A program made the position numbers and the translations under genes. Shown here piece by piece: positions 50,439-58,515 of a DNA stretch of 64,000 nucleotides. The notes beneath the pieces are model-generated. The model saw only the letters and a list, made by a program, of their open reading frames with translations, was not told where the DNA came from and made no database searches. The DNA comes from Candidatus Omnitrophota bacterium (GTDB lineage: Bacteria > Omnitrophota > Gorgyraeia > Gygaellales > JAHJCI01), in NCBI GenBank assembly GCA_016783355.1, contig JADHWR010000001.1, positions 14,024 through 78,023 on the forward strand, read 5' to 3'. Numbering within the stretch: position 1 is the stretch's first letter; each line of letters opens with the position of its first letter.

Positions 50439-51680
50439 TTAAGGATTCATTGTAAATATCTTTTCTGCAATCTCTGGATATTTGGCAACAAATTTTAATT
50501 CCTCGTCAATAAGGGGTTTCTGATTATGAACATTGGCATAACGCACAAGTTCCAGGACACGTATTGCTTGCGCATCATCTTTAAATTTAACCTCTAATTT
50601 CTCATAAACATTCCTAAATCCCTTAATTCCTGAATACTCGCCTGCTGTAATCTTACGGCCTGTTTCAACAACCTCTGGTTCACCCCTACCCAATTCCTCA
50701 AAATCATAAAGTTCGTAATTGCGCCTATCCTTCAATGCCCCATCCGCATGAATTCCTGACTCGTGGGCAAAGGCATTGCTGCCCACGCCTGGTTGATTAA
50801 TTGGTATCGGCACACCAAAGGCATAAGAGGCATATTTGCATAATTTCCAGGTATATTTCAAACTAATGCGCTCATCCAATTTATATTTGTCCTTTAATCT
50901 ACTCCCATACTTTATTGCTAATATAACCGGAATCAAATCAGCATTTCCCGCACGCTCGCCCATTCCATTAATACACGTGTTAATATAAGCATCGAACCCT
51001 GCATCATTAACTGCCATTGCACCTACCACTGAATTGGCCACAGCCAAACCCAGATCATTATGACAGTGTAGTTCAATAGGCATCTGCGCTGCTTGCGTTA
51101 ATTGCTTAACTCGCTCATAAATACTAAAGGGGGAATCATATCCTAATGTATCGCAATATCTAATCCTGTCTGCCCCTGCTCCTTTTGCCACAAGAGCAAA
51201 CTCAATTAAATATTCCATACGCGTCCGCGAAGCATCCTCAGCATTCACGCCTATTGATTTTATGCCTTTTTTCTTTGCTTCTTTTACTGCCTTGGCCATC
51301 TCAGTAATTACCTTTCTGTGGTCAAGTCTGCCCTTAAATTTATGAATAATCATCTGGTCGGATGTAGAAATAGAAAGGTTAAGATGTTCTATCTTTGGCG
51401 TTAGCTGAAAGGTAGCCTTCACATCCTGCGCTGTTGCCCGAATCCAGCCGCTTAAGCGAATTGGCGACAAAACACCCATCCGGGCTAACTCTAAATTGGC
51501 ATTAATGTAGTTTGTTTCATGATGGGTAAAAGGAAAACCAAACTCAGATTGAAATATACCCATCTTATTAAGATAGACATTAATCATTGTTTTTTGTAGT
51601 TTGGAAAGGCATATTCGCGAAGTCTGTACTCCATCACGGTTGGTAACATCAATTATGTAAATTTTGGGGTTGTTTTCCAT
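50439..51680 (-). CDS. Homocitrate/isopropylmalate synthase family protein, possible Re-citrate synthase
   Basis: The 413-residue protein is a DRE-TIM metallolyase. The substrate motif reads DVTNRDGVQTSR, the metal ligands are in ELHCHNDLGLAVANS, and NGMGERAGNADL and AHESGIHADGAL are conserved. It lacks the LeuA regulatory domain. The start TNRDGVQT and the HHETNYINANLELA segment fit the group annotated as homocitrate synthase in anaerobes that includes proven Re-citrate synthases. No nif or lysine genes are nearby, so a citrate role is plausible but unproven. Confidence 0.8.
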   Translation of the reverse strand: MENNPKIYIIDVTNRDGVQTSRICLSKLQKTMINVYLNKMGIFQSEFGFPFTHHETNYINANLELARMGVLSPIRLSGWIRATAQDVKATFQLTPKIEHLNLSISTSDQMIIHKFKGRLDHRKVITEMAKAVKEAKKKGIKSIGVNAEDASRTRMEYLIEFALVAKGAGADRIRYCDTLGYDSPFSIYERVKQLTQAAQMPIELHCHNDLGLAVANSVVGAMAVNDAGFDAYINTCINGMGERAGNADLIPVILAIKYGSRLKDKYKLDERISLKYTWKLCKYASYAFGVPIPINQPGVGSNAFAHESGIHADGALKDRRNYELYDFEELGRGEPEVVETGRKITAGEYSGIKGFRNVYEKLEVKFKDDAQAIRVLELVRYANVHNQKPLIDEELKFVAKYPEIAEKIFTMNP

Positions 51681-51689
51681 TGCTTCACC

Positions 51690-53273
51690 TCAAAGCTTTA
51701 TCAATTTTGCTGCCAAAACAAATTCTATCTTCCGTATCTCGTTCATTAAATCCGGACTTACGGGACTATCCACATTTAAAATGCTGATTGCCTCGCCGCC
51801 CCGAATCTTGCGGCCGAAAGTCATGGCAGCAATATTTATATCGTGCTTGCCTAAGAGTGTGCCAATCCTGCCAATAATCCCGGGTAAGTCCTGGTTCTTC
51901 ATCACAACAAGATAGCCAAAAGGCGAAACCTCCACATAGAAATCATCAATCTTGACAATTCGAGGTTCTCGCTTTGGTGATAAAGTAGCAGCAACAACTT
52001 TACTTCCTTTATCTGTATCTATCTTAATAGAAATAAGATTTGTAAATTCTTCTTCGATTGACGCTTTTGTCTCTTTAATTTTGATCCCTCGTTCTCGTGC
52101 GAGAGCAACGGCATTAATAAAGTTAATTGCCTCTTTTAAAATCGGGGTAAGTAATCCCTTAATTACAGCAGCAGATAAACAAGATACGTCGCGCTTGGTA
52201 ATCTCACCGCTATATTGAATCTCAATCTTGCTAATCCGGCCCTCTACGAATTGAGCGCTGAAATTGCCTAACCTCTCTGCCATAATTATATAAGGTTTGA
52301 GGAATTTATATTCTTGAGGTTCAATCTTGGGAAAGTTAACAGCATTGCGAATGCCCAATCCCTTTAAATAATCACGGACACATTCGGCAATCTCAACAGC
52401 GACATTAATCTGAGCCTCTTCTGTAGATGCGCCCAAGTGAGGTGTTGTAATAATATTGTCTAATTTTAGAAGTTCAGATTCTTTCTCCGGAGGCTCCTTC
52501 TCAAAAACATCTAAGCTTGCGCCGCTAATCTTGCCCTCTTTAATTGCCGCGACTAATGCCTTCTCGTCAATAATTCCTCCCCGGGCACAATTGATGACGC
52601 AGGCCCCCTTCTTCATTAAAGCGAACTCGCGATCAGAAATGAGATGCCTTGTCGCATCTGTCAACGGGGTATGCACTGTAATAAAATCTGATATTTTAAG
52701 TAAGTCGTCTAACTCTACTAATTCTATCCCGATCGCCTGGGCTGCTTCATGAGAAAGATAGGGGTCATAAGCTGTAATCTTTATCCCAAAGGATAGTGCT
52801 CGCTTTGCTATCTCTTTTCCAATTCTTCCCAATCCAATAATCCCTAAAACCTTACCATAAAGTTCCACCCCCATAAATTTAGAACGCTTCCACTCGCCGC
52901 TCTTTACGGAGTTATTTGCCTGAGGGATGTTGCGTGCCAGACTTAAGATTAAACTCATTGTATGCTCGCAGGTAGATATGGTATTACCCGCTGGTGCATT
53001 CATTACCACAATGCCCTTTTCTGTTGCCGCCGCTAAGTCTATGTTATCTAACCCCACACCGGCACGGCCAATGACCCGCAAATTCCTGGCTTCGTCAATA
53101 ACTTCTTTTGTAACTTTGGTTGCACTGCGCACAAACAAAGCAACATATTCGCAAATGATTGCCTTTAGCTCCTCTGGTTTTAGTCCTGTTTTCAGATCAA
53201 CCTTAAATTCGGGCGTATCTTTTAAAATCTTCAGCCCTTCTTCTGATAATGGGTCACTAACCAAAATTCTCAT
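51690..53273 (-). CDS. serA: D-3-phosphoglycerate dehydrogenase
   Basis: This 527-residue long-type SerA starts serine synthesis. The Rossmann motif is LGIIGLGRIGKEIA, the catalytic Arg is in INCARGGIIDE, Glu in ASLDVFEKEPP and His in TTPHLGASTEEAQ. An intervening domain and a C-terminal ACT domain (LVVMKNQDLPGIIGRIGTLL) suggest feedback control by serine. It overlaps the upstream aminotransferase gene by four bases. Confidence 0.95.
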   Translation of the reverse strand: MRILVSDPLSEEGLKILKDTPEFKVDLKTGLKPEELKAIICEYVALFVRSATKVTKEVIDEARNLRVIGRAGVGLDNIDLAAATEKGIVVMNAPAGNTISTCEHTMSLILSLARNIPQANNSVKSGEWKRSKFMGVELYGKVLGIIGLGRIGKEIAKRALSFGIKITAYDPYLSHEAAQAIGIELVELDDLLKISDFITVHTPLTDATRHLISDREFALMKKGACVINCARGGIIDEKALVAAIKEGKISGASLDVFEKEPPEKESELLKLDNIITTPHLGASTEEAQINVAVEIAECVRDYLKGLGIRNAVNFPKIEPQEYKFLKPYIIMAERLGNFSAQFVEGRISKIEIQYSGEITKRDVSCLSAAVIKGLLTPILKEAINFINAVALARERGIKIKETKASIEEEFTNLISIKIDTDKGSKVVAATLSPKREPRIVKIDDFYVEVSPFGYLVVMKNQDLPGIIGRIGTLLGKHDINIAAMTFGRKIRGGEAISILNVDSPVSPDLMNEIRKIEFVLAAKLIKL

Positions 53274-54406
53274 TTCAAGAATACCTCCTGACTAGCCTTT
53301 AAGCCAACACCTAATTCAAATTTATAACCCATCTGATTCAATACTTTCTCAAGACAAGCAATACAGACAATTAGATCGAATTCATCAATATAGCCCATAT
53401 GGGCAATGCGAATAATCTTACCTTTCAATTGCGCCTGACCTCCGGCAATGACCACGCCATAGGCATCGCGCATCGTCTTTACCAGTTTCTGCCCGTCAAT
53501 ACCCACAGGAACACAGATTGCTGTAACTGCATCAGAGGGAGCAGTTGATGCAAAGAGCTCCAATCCCAATGCCCTCGCTGCAGCTCGGCTCGCCTGCGCC
53601 ATTCTCTTATGACGCTGAAAGATATTTTCCAAGCCCTCTTCCTTGAGCATCTTTAGTGCTTCATTCAAGGCAACAATCAAAGATATCGCCGAAGTAAATG
53701 GTGTATCAGTCTTATCGAGGGCTTTTTTTGCCTGCTTTAAGTCAAAATAATACTTGGGAGATTTTGCTTGCTCAATCAATTTCCAGGCTTTAGCACTTAC
53801 AGAGAGAAAAGCAAGTCCTGGGGCAACCATCAAGCCCTTCTGTGAACCGGCAACTACTACATCTACACCCCACCTATCAGTCTGCAAATCAACTGCACCT
53901 AAACCACTGATTGCATCAACTACTAATACAGCGCCGCTTTCCCTGACAATTTTGCCAATTGTTTCGATATCATTAACCACCCCTGTAGAAGTTTCGCAAA
54001 GCGTTGTAAATACTGCTTTGATTCTCGATTCTCGATCAATTCTCGATTTTATTTCCTTCGGCTCCACTGCCTTACCCCACTCAACCTTGATCACCTCACA
54101 GTTTACTCCGAAACTTCGACAGATTTCTGTCCAGCGCTGGCCAAATTTTCCACCCTCAATTGTGACCACCGTATCTCCTGACGAAAGTAAATTACAGACT
54201 GCCGCCTCCATTGCACCTGTCCCGGAAGAAGCAAAGATAAATACATCATTTTTTGTCTGAAAAATATATCTTAAATCCTCCTCTACTTCTTTCAAAACTG
54301 CCTGAAATTGTGGCGTGCGATGGTGAATTATTGGACGCGCTGCAGCTGCCATTACCTGTGGCGGTAAAGGCGTTGGCCCTGGTGTCAATAAATAACTTTT
54401 CTTCAT
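53270..54406 (-). CDS. Class V aminotransferase (serine-glyoxylate/phosphoserine type)
   Basis: This 378-residue PLP enzyme shows LLTPGPTPLPPQVM, SSGTGAMEAAVCNLL, the PLP Asp in VVDAISGLGAVD and the Schiff-base Lys in VVAGSQKGLMVAPGL. Homologues act on alanine, serine or glyoxylate. Coupling to serA makes a phosphoserine aminotransferase role likely, as no serC is seen. It overlaps clpP and serA by four bases at each end. Confidence 0.88.
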   Translation of the reverse strand: MKKSYLLTPGPTPLPPQVMAAAARPIIHHRTPQFQAVLKEVEEDLRYIFQTKNDVFIFASSGTGAMEAAVCNLLSSGDTVVTIEGGKFGQRWTEICRSFGVNCEVIKVEWGKAVEPKEIKSRIDRESRIKAVFTTLCETSTGVVNDIETIGKIVRESGAVLVVDAISGLGAVDLQTDRWGVDVVVAGSQKGLMVAPGLAFLSVSAKAWKLIEQAKSPKYYFDLKQAKKALDKTDTPFTSAISLIVALNEALKMLKEEGLENIFQRHKRMAQASRAAARALGLELFASTAPSDAVTAICVPVGIDGQKLVKTMRDAYGVVIAGGQAQLKGKIIRIAHMGYIDEFDLIVCIACLEKVLNQMGYKFELGVGLKASQEVFLK

Positions 54407-55020
54407 GGATTATCTCCTTGTTCCTTAGTGATAATCACCTGATCAACCAATCCATATTCTTTTGCCTCTTGCGCAGACATAAAATAATCGCGGTCTAAAT
54501 CCTTTTGAATCTTCTCTATTGGCTGTTTGGTATGTATTGAAAATATCTTATTTATGCGGTCACGCAACTTCAAAATCTCCTTTGCATGTCGTGAAATATC
54601 CTCTGCCGCGCCCTGAATTCCTCCCCACGGTTGATGAATCATCACCCTCGAATTGGGTAAAACAAGGCGCTTGCCCTTTGTTCCCGCACATAAAAGCAAA
54701 GCCGCCATACTTGCTGCCTGGCCAACACAATAAGTAGCGACATCAGGTTTGACAAACTGCATTGTATCATATATAGCTAAGCCTGCTGTAACAGAACCAC
54801 CTGGACAATTTATATAGATACTTATCTCTTTATTTACATTTTCCATTTGCAAGAAAAGCATCTGAGCAATAACAAGGTTAGCAATATTATCATCAATTGG
54901 TGAGCCAATAAAAATGATGCGGTCCTTAAGAAGCCGTGAGTAGATATCATAAGCGCGTTCATAACCACGGGCTGTCTGTTCAATCACCATGGGAACCAAG
55001 GTTTGATTTTTTATCTGCAT
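54403..55020 (-). CDS. clpP: ATP-dependent Clp protease proteolytic subunit
   Basis: ClpP (205 residues) has the catalytic Ser104 in GQAASMAALLL, His129 in RVMIHQPWGG and the Asp of the DLDRDYFMSAQEA motif. The start MQIKNQTLVPMV has GAGGT just upstream, at the end of leader element C3. clpX is not adjacent. Its position ahead of the serine genes is not a standard operon. Confidence 0.95.
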   Translation of the reverse strand: MQIKNQTLVPMVIEQTARGYERAYDIYSRLLKDRIIFIGSPIDDNIANLVIAQMLFLQMENVNKEISIYINCPGGSVTAGLAIYDTMQFVKPDVATYCVGQAASMAALLLCAGTKGKRLVLPNSRVMIHQPWGGIQGAAEDISRHAKEILKLRDRINKIFSIHTKQPIEKIQKDLDRDYFMSAQEAKEYGLVDQVIITKEQGDNP

Positions 55021-55032
55021 TGTGACCTCCTC

Positions 55033-55133
55033 AATGAGTCCGCCAAAGTTCGTTGGCGGACGAATTGATCCCGCCGAATGCTCTAAAATTATCCCCTGCG
55101 GGGAGAATTTTAGAGCAGCTTATGAGGCGGGAT
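55033..55133 (-). repeat. Structured palindromic leader element, copy C3 (clpP leader)
   Basis: It repeats the plan of C1 and C2: hairpin GTCCGCC/GGCGGAC, then ATCCCGCC/GGCGGGAT around GCTCTAAAATT/AATTTTAGAGC, here with an extra CCCCTGCGGGG tip. On the minus strand it runs into TCATTGAGGAGGT, the clpP ribosome-binding site. A TATAAT at 55146-55141 could be the -10 box of a clpP promoter just upstream. Confidence 0.85.
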
Positions 55134-55164
55134 ATACATTATTATAGTAATCTCTTAAAACTAA

Positions 55165-55237
55165 AGCGGGAGACGGGCTTCGAACCCGCGACATTCACGT
55201 TGGCAACGTGATGCTCTACCAACTGAGCTACTCCCGC
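55165..55237 (-). tRNA. trnG: tRNA-Gly (anticodon GCC)
   Basis: The acceptor GCGGGAG/CTCCCGC, D arm AGCTCAGTTGGTAGAGC, anticodon arm TCACG-TTGCCAA-CGTGA and T arm CGGGTTCGAAGCCCG form a cloverleaf. CCA is not encoded. Confidence 0.97.
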
Positions 55238-55264
55238 ATTCCTTTTCGCAACCTCTCCTTCTAT

Positions 55265-55350
55265 TGCCGCGGGAGAGACTCGAACTCTCAAGTCTTTGTC
55301 AGACATTAGGTCCTAAGCCTAACGCGTATACCAAATTCCGCCACCGCGGC
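55265..55350 (-). tRNA. trnL: tRNA-Leu (anticodon TAG)
   Basis: This 86-base class II tRNA has acceptor GCCGCGG/CCGCGGC, anticodon loop CTTAGGA, a variable arm (TGTCTGACAAAGACT) and T loop TTCGAGT. CCA is not encoded. Confidence 0.96.
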
Positions 55351-55419
55351 CAAAACCCCATCAGCAAAAACAAGTTCACTGAGCCACCCGCGACTCGAAC
55401 GCGGCACACCCGCCTTAAA

Positions 55420-55745
55420 CATTTTTGTTAACTGTATGTCGCCATACAGATCAGACTATCCCATCCCCCTCACGCTTATCCTTAAAAAAGAAAGCGATGG
55501 GGGTCTCGATTATAGTCGTTGAACCTTCCCAGTACTTATTTGCTAAGATAATTTCTGATTCAAATAAATGCCGGGCTTGGCTGCAGATTGTCTGCATTTA
55601 AGAATTTTTACCCCCGCCACAATACTTTGGCGGGTCGCCAATGCTTTGTGGCGACAGACATAAAGGGTATCTTAAAATACTCAGACTTTCCCGCAATTTA
55701 CGAGATTCTCACTATTGATTTCTCAATAATGGCCCCTTTTTCGCG
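55420..55745 (-). ncRNA. Group I intron in tRNA-Lys (IC3-like)
   Basis: The 326-base intron follows U33 and ends with G. P1 pairs exon GCCCU with intron GGGGC, giving the U-G pair at the splice site. Core strings are P AATTGCGGGAAA (55698-55687), Q AATCTGCAGCC (55589-55579), R GGTTCAACGACTATA (55525-55511) and S GATAGTCTGA (55460-55451). A family D palindrome is inserted between P and Q (the P5 region). It encodes no protein. Confidence 0.9.
55612..55656. repeat. Family D palindrome inside the tRNA-Lys intron
   Basis: It is one unit of two hairpins, CCCGCC/GGCGGG and GTCGCC/GGCGAC, in the opposite orientation to the array at 38686-38897, with loops differing at a few bases. Confidence 0.85.
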
Positions 55746-55825
55746 AGGGCGGTGCTCTACCAGATGAGCTAGTGGCCCATTTCTATCTTAAATTTGTAAT
55801 TATTGCCAAAGAACAAAATCTATAT

Positions 55826-56671
55826 CTATTTCTGATAAGATTTTAATAATAAATCTAAGATTTTTCTCTTTGAAATTTTTCTTTTCCAAATTCCATTCTT
55901 TCTGCTCGCATTTATATAAATTCTAGGCGAAAAATTTATCTCTTTAGCAAATCTTAATAAGTTTTCCCTTTTGGAGATTTCTATCTCAGTGCCCCTTTTA
56001 TTAATTCTGCTCTTTATACCAAAACCATTTAATAAATCTTTTATCTGTCCTAATATAAAAAATGAATTCTGATATCCCCTAACTCTACGTTTATCATTTT
56101 TATAATATACATTGCCTTCGTCATCAAAAAATGATTGTAAAAATACCCTCTTTTTTGACCTATGAGCACCATTTTTTAAATAATTGAAAATTGTTTCTTT
56201 TCGATCTTTAATATATCGAGCTAATTCTACATGATAGAATGGCAATCCATAAACATTATTATCTCTTAATTTAACTCTTGCTCTAACTTTAAATATTTTA
56301 TATAGCATATTTCTCATATGAAGAATTTGATATCTATTGCTATTATAATAAATACAACCATCTTTCGTAATTCTACCATCGAACATAAAATGGGCTACAA
56401 TATGTATTAAATCCTTCGACCAAGATTTAGGCTTAACGATCTCTCTACCTATGAGACATTTGCCTTTTCTTAAATTTGGTCTATTTCTGCATTTCTCACT
56501 TTGTCTTATTTTTATATCTTTTTGTTGCTCCATAGTTAAAGATATGTCTTTTGCTTGGTCGTAAACTGTAGTCTTTGGTATATTCAAAACCAGTGAAATT
56601 TCACCTAAAGAATAGCCTTTCACGCGTAACTCTCTGCATCTATTAATCAACTGATTTCCCACTCTTCTCAC
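55826..56671 (-). CDS. LAGLIDADG-type homing endonuclease-like protein with N-terminal HTH
   Basis: The 281-residue protein has an N-terminal helix-turn-helix (YSLGEISLVLNIPKTTVYDQA, about 20-40) and two LAGLIDADG-like motifs. These are LIHIVAHFMFDGRI (about 88-101) and RVFLQSFFDDEGNVYYK (about 174-190), each with an acidic end residue. It is very basic and AT-rich compared with its neighbours, which suggests transfer. It starts with GTG right after the frr stop and ends 47 bases before tRNA-Lys, outside the intron. It might be a free-standing partner of the intron, or a mobile gene that settled next to it. Confidence 0.82.
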   Translation of the reverse strand: MRRVGNQLINRCRELRVKGYSLGEISLVLNIPKTTVYDQAKDISLTMEQQKDIKIRQSEKCRNRPNLRKGKCLIGREIVKPKSWSKDLIHIVAHFMFDGRITKDGCIYYNSNRYQILHMRNMLYKIFKVRARVKLRDNNVYGLPFYHVELARYIKDRKETIFNYLKNGAHRSKKRVFLQSFFDDEGNVYYKNDKRRVRGYQNSFFILGQIKDLLNGFGIKSRINKRGTEIEISKRENLLRFAKEINFSPRIYINASRKNGIWKRKISKRKILDLLLKSYQK

Positions 56672-57232
56672 TCAAAGCTCCAATATTTCTTTCTCTTTAC
56701 TTTTTAGTATCTCTTCTAACTGGGTATTATATTTATCAATCAGCTTTTGTAAACCCTGAAATCCCCTGAATTTGTCATCCTCTGGTATAACTTTATCCTT
56801 CTCTAATTTCTCAATTGCCTCTTTCGTCTTCTGTCTTATTGTACGCAGAGAAATCCTTCCTTCTTCTGCCATCTTTTTAATCAATTTTACGATCTCCTCT
56901 CTTCTTTCTTTCGATAAAGGCGGAAAGGATAATCGAATAAGTTTGCCGTCATTAGATGGACTAATCCCTAAGTTTGATTTCAATATCGCTTTCTCGATCT
57001 CAGTAATTATGCTTGGATCCCAAGGTTGAATCAGTAAAAGAGTGGCTTCCGGCACGGATATGCTTGCCAACTGTTTTAATAACGTAGGCGTTCCATAATA
57101 ATTAACATATAACCCCTCTATAAGAGACGAGCGGGCACGCCCGGTTCGCACAGTAAGAAACTGCCGCTCTAATGCATCTTCGGCCTTTTTCATCTCCTCT
57201 TGGCATGTATGTAAAATCTCCTTTATTTTCAC
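56672..57232 (-). CDS. frr: Ribosome recycling factor
   Basis: RRF (186 residues) splits post-termination ribosomes with EF-G. The typical segments are FLTVRTGRARSSLIEGLYVNYYG, LKQLASISVPEATLLLIQPWD and RLSFPPLSKERREEIVKLIK. It overlaps pyrH by four bases in the usual rpsB-tsf-pyrH-frr order. Confidence 0.96.
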   Translation of the reverse strand: MKIKEILHTCQEEMKKAEDALERQFLTVRTGRARSSLIEGLYVNYYGTPTLLKQLASISVPEATLLLIQPWDPSIITEIEKAILKSNLGISPSNDGKLIRLSFPPLSKERREEIVKLIKKMAEEGRISLRTIRQKTKEAIEKLEKDKVIPEDDKFRGFQGLQKLIDKYNTQLEEILKSKEKEILEL

Positions 57233-57966
57233 CCCGTTAAACCTCCTTTAATAATTGTTCCGATTTTCTCGCCCAAGACCACCCGTTTGATATTTCCTGC
57301 CTGATGCAAATTAAAAACTATTATCGGCAGATTATTATCCATACAAAGACTGATCGCTGTAGCATCCATCACAGCAAAACCTCTATTTAAAACATCAATA
57401 TAGCGCAGGGCATCAAACTTCTTTGCGTCTTTATCTTTTTTGGGGTCTTTGTCATAAACACCATCAACGCCGGTTGCCTTTAAAATAACATCAGCATTTA
57501 TCTCCATTGCGCGCAGTGCCGCTGCCGTATCAGTAGTAAAATAAGGGTTGCCTGTTCCCGCCACGAAGATAACAATACGGCCCTTTTCTAAATGCCTAAT
57601 TGCCCGACGTCGAATGTACGGCTCAGCTATCTTGTGCATCTCTAAGGCGCTCATAACACGGGTCGCAAGATTAACCTTTTCTAAAGCATCCTGGAAGGCC
57701 AAACCATTAATTACTGTTGCCAGCATCCCCATATAATCAGCTACGGACCTGTCTAAATCCAAGCCTCTGTCTTTTGTGTTTTCCCGGCCGCGGAAGATAT
57801 TGCCACCACCCAAAACAATCGTAATCTCTATTTTAAGCTCTCTTATTTCTCTTATCTGCAAAGCCAGAGAAGCTAAAAAGGCTTGGTCTATGCCATGCCT
57901 TTGTTTTCCCTGAAATGCTTCTCCGCTTATTTTCAAAACAATGCGTTTGTAGAGAGCCTTACTCAT
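57229..57966 (-). CDS. pyrH: UMP kinase
   Basis: PyrH (245 residues) phosphorylates UMP. The amino acid kinase fold motifs are RIVLKISGEAFQG, VLGGGNIFRGRE, VADYMGMLATVINGLA and FVAGTGNPYFTTDTAAALRA. It overlaps tsf by eight bases. Confidence 0.96.
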   Translation of the reverse strand: MSKALYKRIVLKISGEAFQGKQRHGIDQAFLASLALQIREIRELKIEITIVLGGGNIFRGRENTKDRGLDLDRSVADYMGMLATVINGLAFQDALEKVNLATRVMSALEMHKIAEPYIRRRAIRHLEKGRIVIFVAGTGNPYFTTDTAAALRAMEINADVILKATGVDGVYDKDPKKDKDAKKFDALRYIDVLNRGFAVMDATAISLCMDNNLPIIVFNLHQAGNIKRVVLGEKIGTIIKGGLTG

Positions 57967-58495
57967 CTTCTGTCTCTCCTACTTTAAATTTTACAAAGCG
58001 GCGGATAATAATATTCTCGCCAAGCTTAGCAATAATATCGGCAAGATAATCCTTTATAGTAATCATCAGATCCTTAATAAAGGCTTGCTCCAGCAAACAG
58101 GATTCTCTGTAAAAGCCCTCTTTGTCTTTGAGGTTCTTGACAACCTCTCGGGGGACATCCTCTCTCTTTATATACTTTGGCTGGCAGGCAACAATTTGTA
58201 AAGCAATATCCTTAACAAACCGGCAAAATTCAGAATTCCTTGCCACAAAATCGGTCTCGCAATCTACCTCAAGTAATACTCCAACTTGATTGCCTAAATG
58301 AATATAGGCCTCAACTCTTCCCTTTTGTGCAGGGCGTGCTTGCCTGGCTTGTGCAAGTTTAAATCCACGCTTGCGTAAAACTCCAACTGCCTTTTCAAAA
58401 TCACCGCTTGAGTCCTTAAGGGCTCGTTGGCAGTCAACAATACCTGCTTGTGTTTTCTTGCGTAATTCCTTAATCAGTTCTAAAGATACGCGCAT
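57959..58495 (-). CDS. tsf: Elongation factor Ts (short form)
   Basis: EF-Ts (178 residues) is the exchange factor for EF-Tu. The UBA-like N-terminus LIKELRKKTQAGIVDCQRAL and the CETDFVARNSEF core are conserved. At 178 residues it is a short form with one core subdomain, compared with about 280 in E. coli. The C-terminal IIRRFVKFKVGE is normal. Confidence 0.94.
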   Translation of the reverse strand: MRVSLELIKELRKKTQAGIVDCQRALKDSSGDFEKAVGVLRKRGFKLAQARQARPAQKGRVEAYIHLGNQVGVLLEVDCETDFVARNSEFCRFVKDIALQIVACQPKYIKREDVPREVVKNLKDKEGFYRESCLLEQAFIKDLMITIKDYLADIIAKLGENIIIRRFVKFKVGETEDE

Positions 58496-58515
58496 ATCAT
58501 TTCTCCTACTACAAC

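Larger units (their letters stand above)
55380..55778 (-). tRNA. trnK: tRNA-Lys (anticodon TTT) interrupted by a group I intron
   Basis: Exon 1 is 55778-55746 (33 bases, ending with U33) and exon 2 is 55419-55380. Joined, they give a 73-base cloverleaf with acceptor GGGCCAC/GTGGCTC (one G-U pair), D arm GCTC/GAGC, anticodon arm CCGCC-CTTTTAA-GGCGG and T loop TTCGAGT. The intron lies between U33 and U34. Confidence 0.93.

Noticed and set aside
52655..52672. CAACGGGG in serA as another palindromic-element end
   Set aside because: No inverted partner within 150 bp, and the protein shows an ordinary SerA sequence here.
55021..55164. C3 region considered as a CRISPR or attachment site
   Set aside because: There are no regularly spaced direct repeats; the element is a hairpin pair found also at two other leaders, and no integrase is near.
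55741..55778. Reading the split tRNA as tRNA-Ala with anticodon CGC
   Set aside because: This reads the first intron bases as the anticodon. The group I P1 pairing and the conserved CTTTTAA loop after splicing support tRNA-Lys(UUU).
57226..57240. CCCCGTTAAAC at the pyrH-frr junction as an element end
   Set aside because: No partner end or flanking duplication; it encodes the normal pyrH C-terminus.
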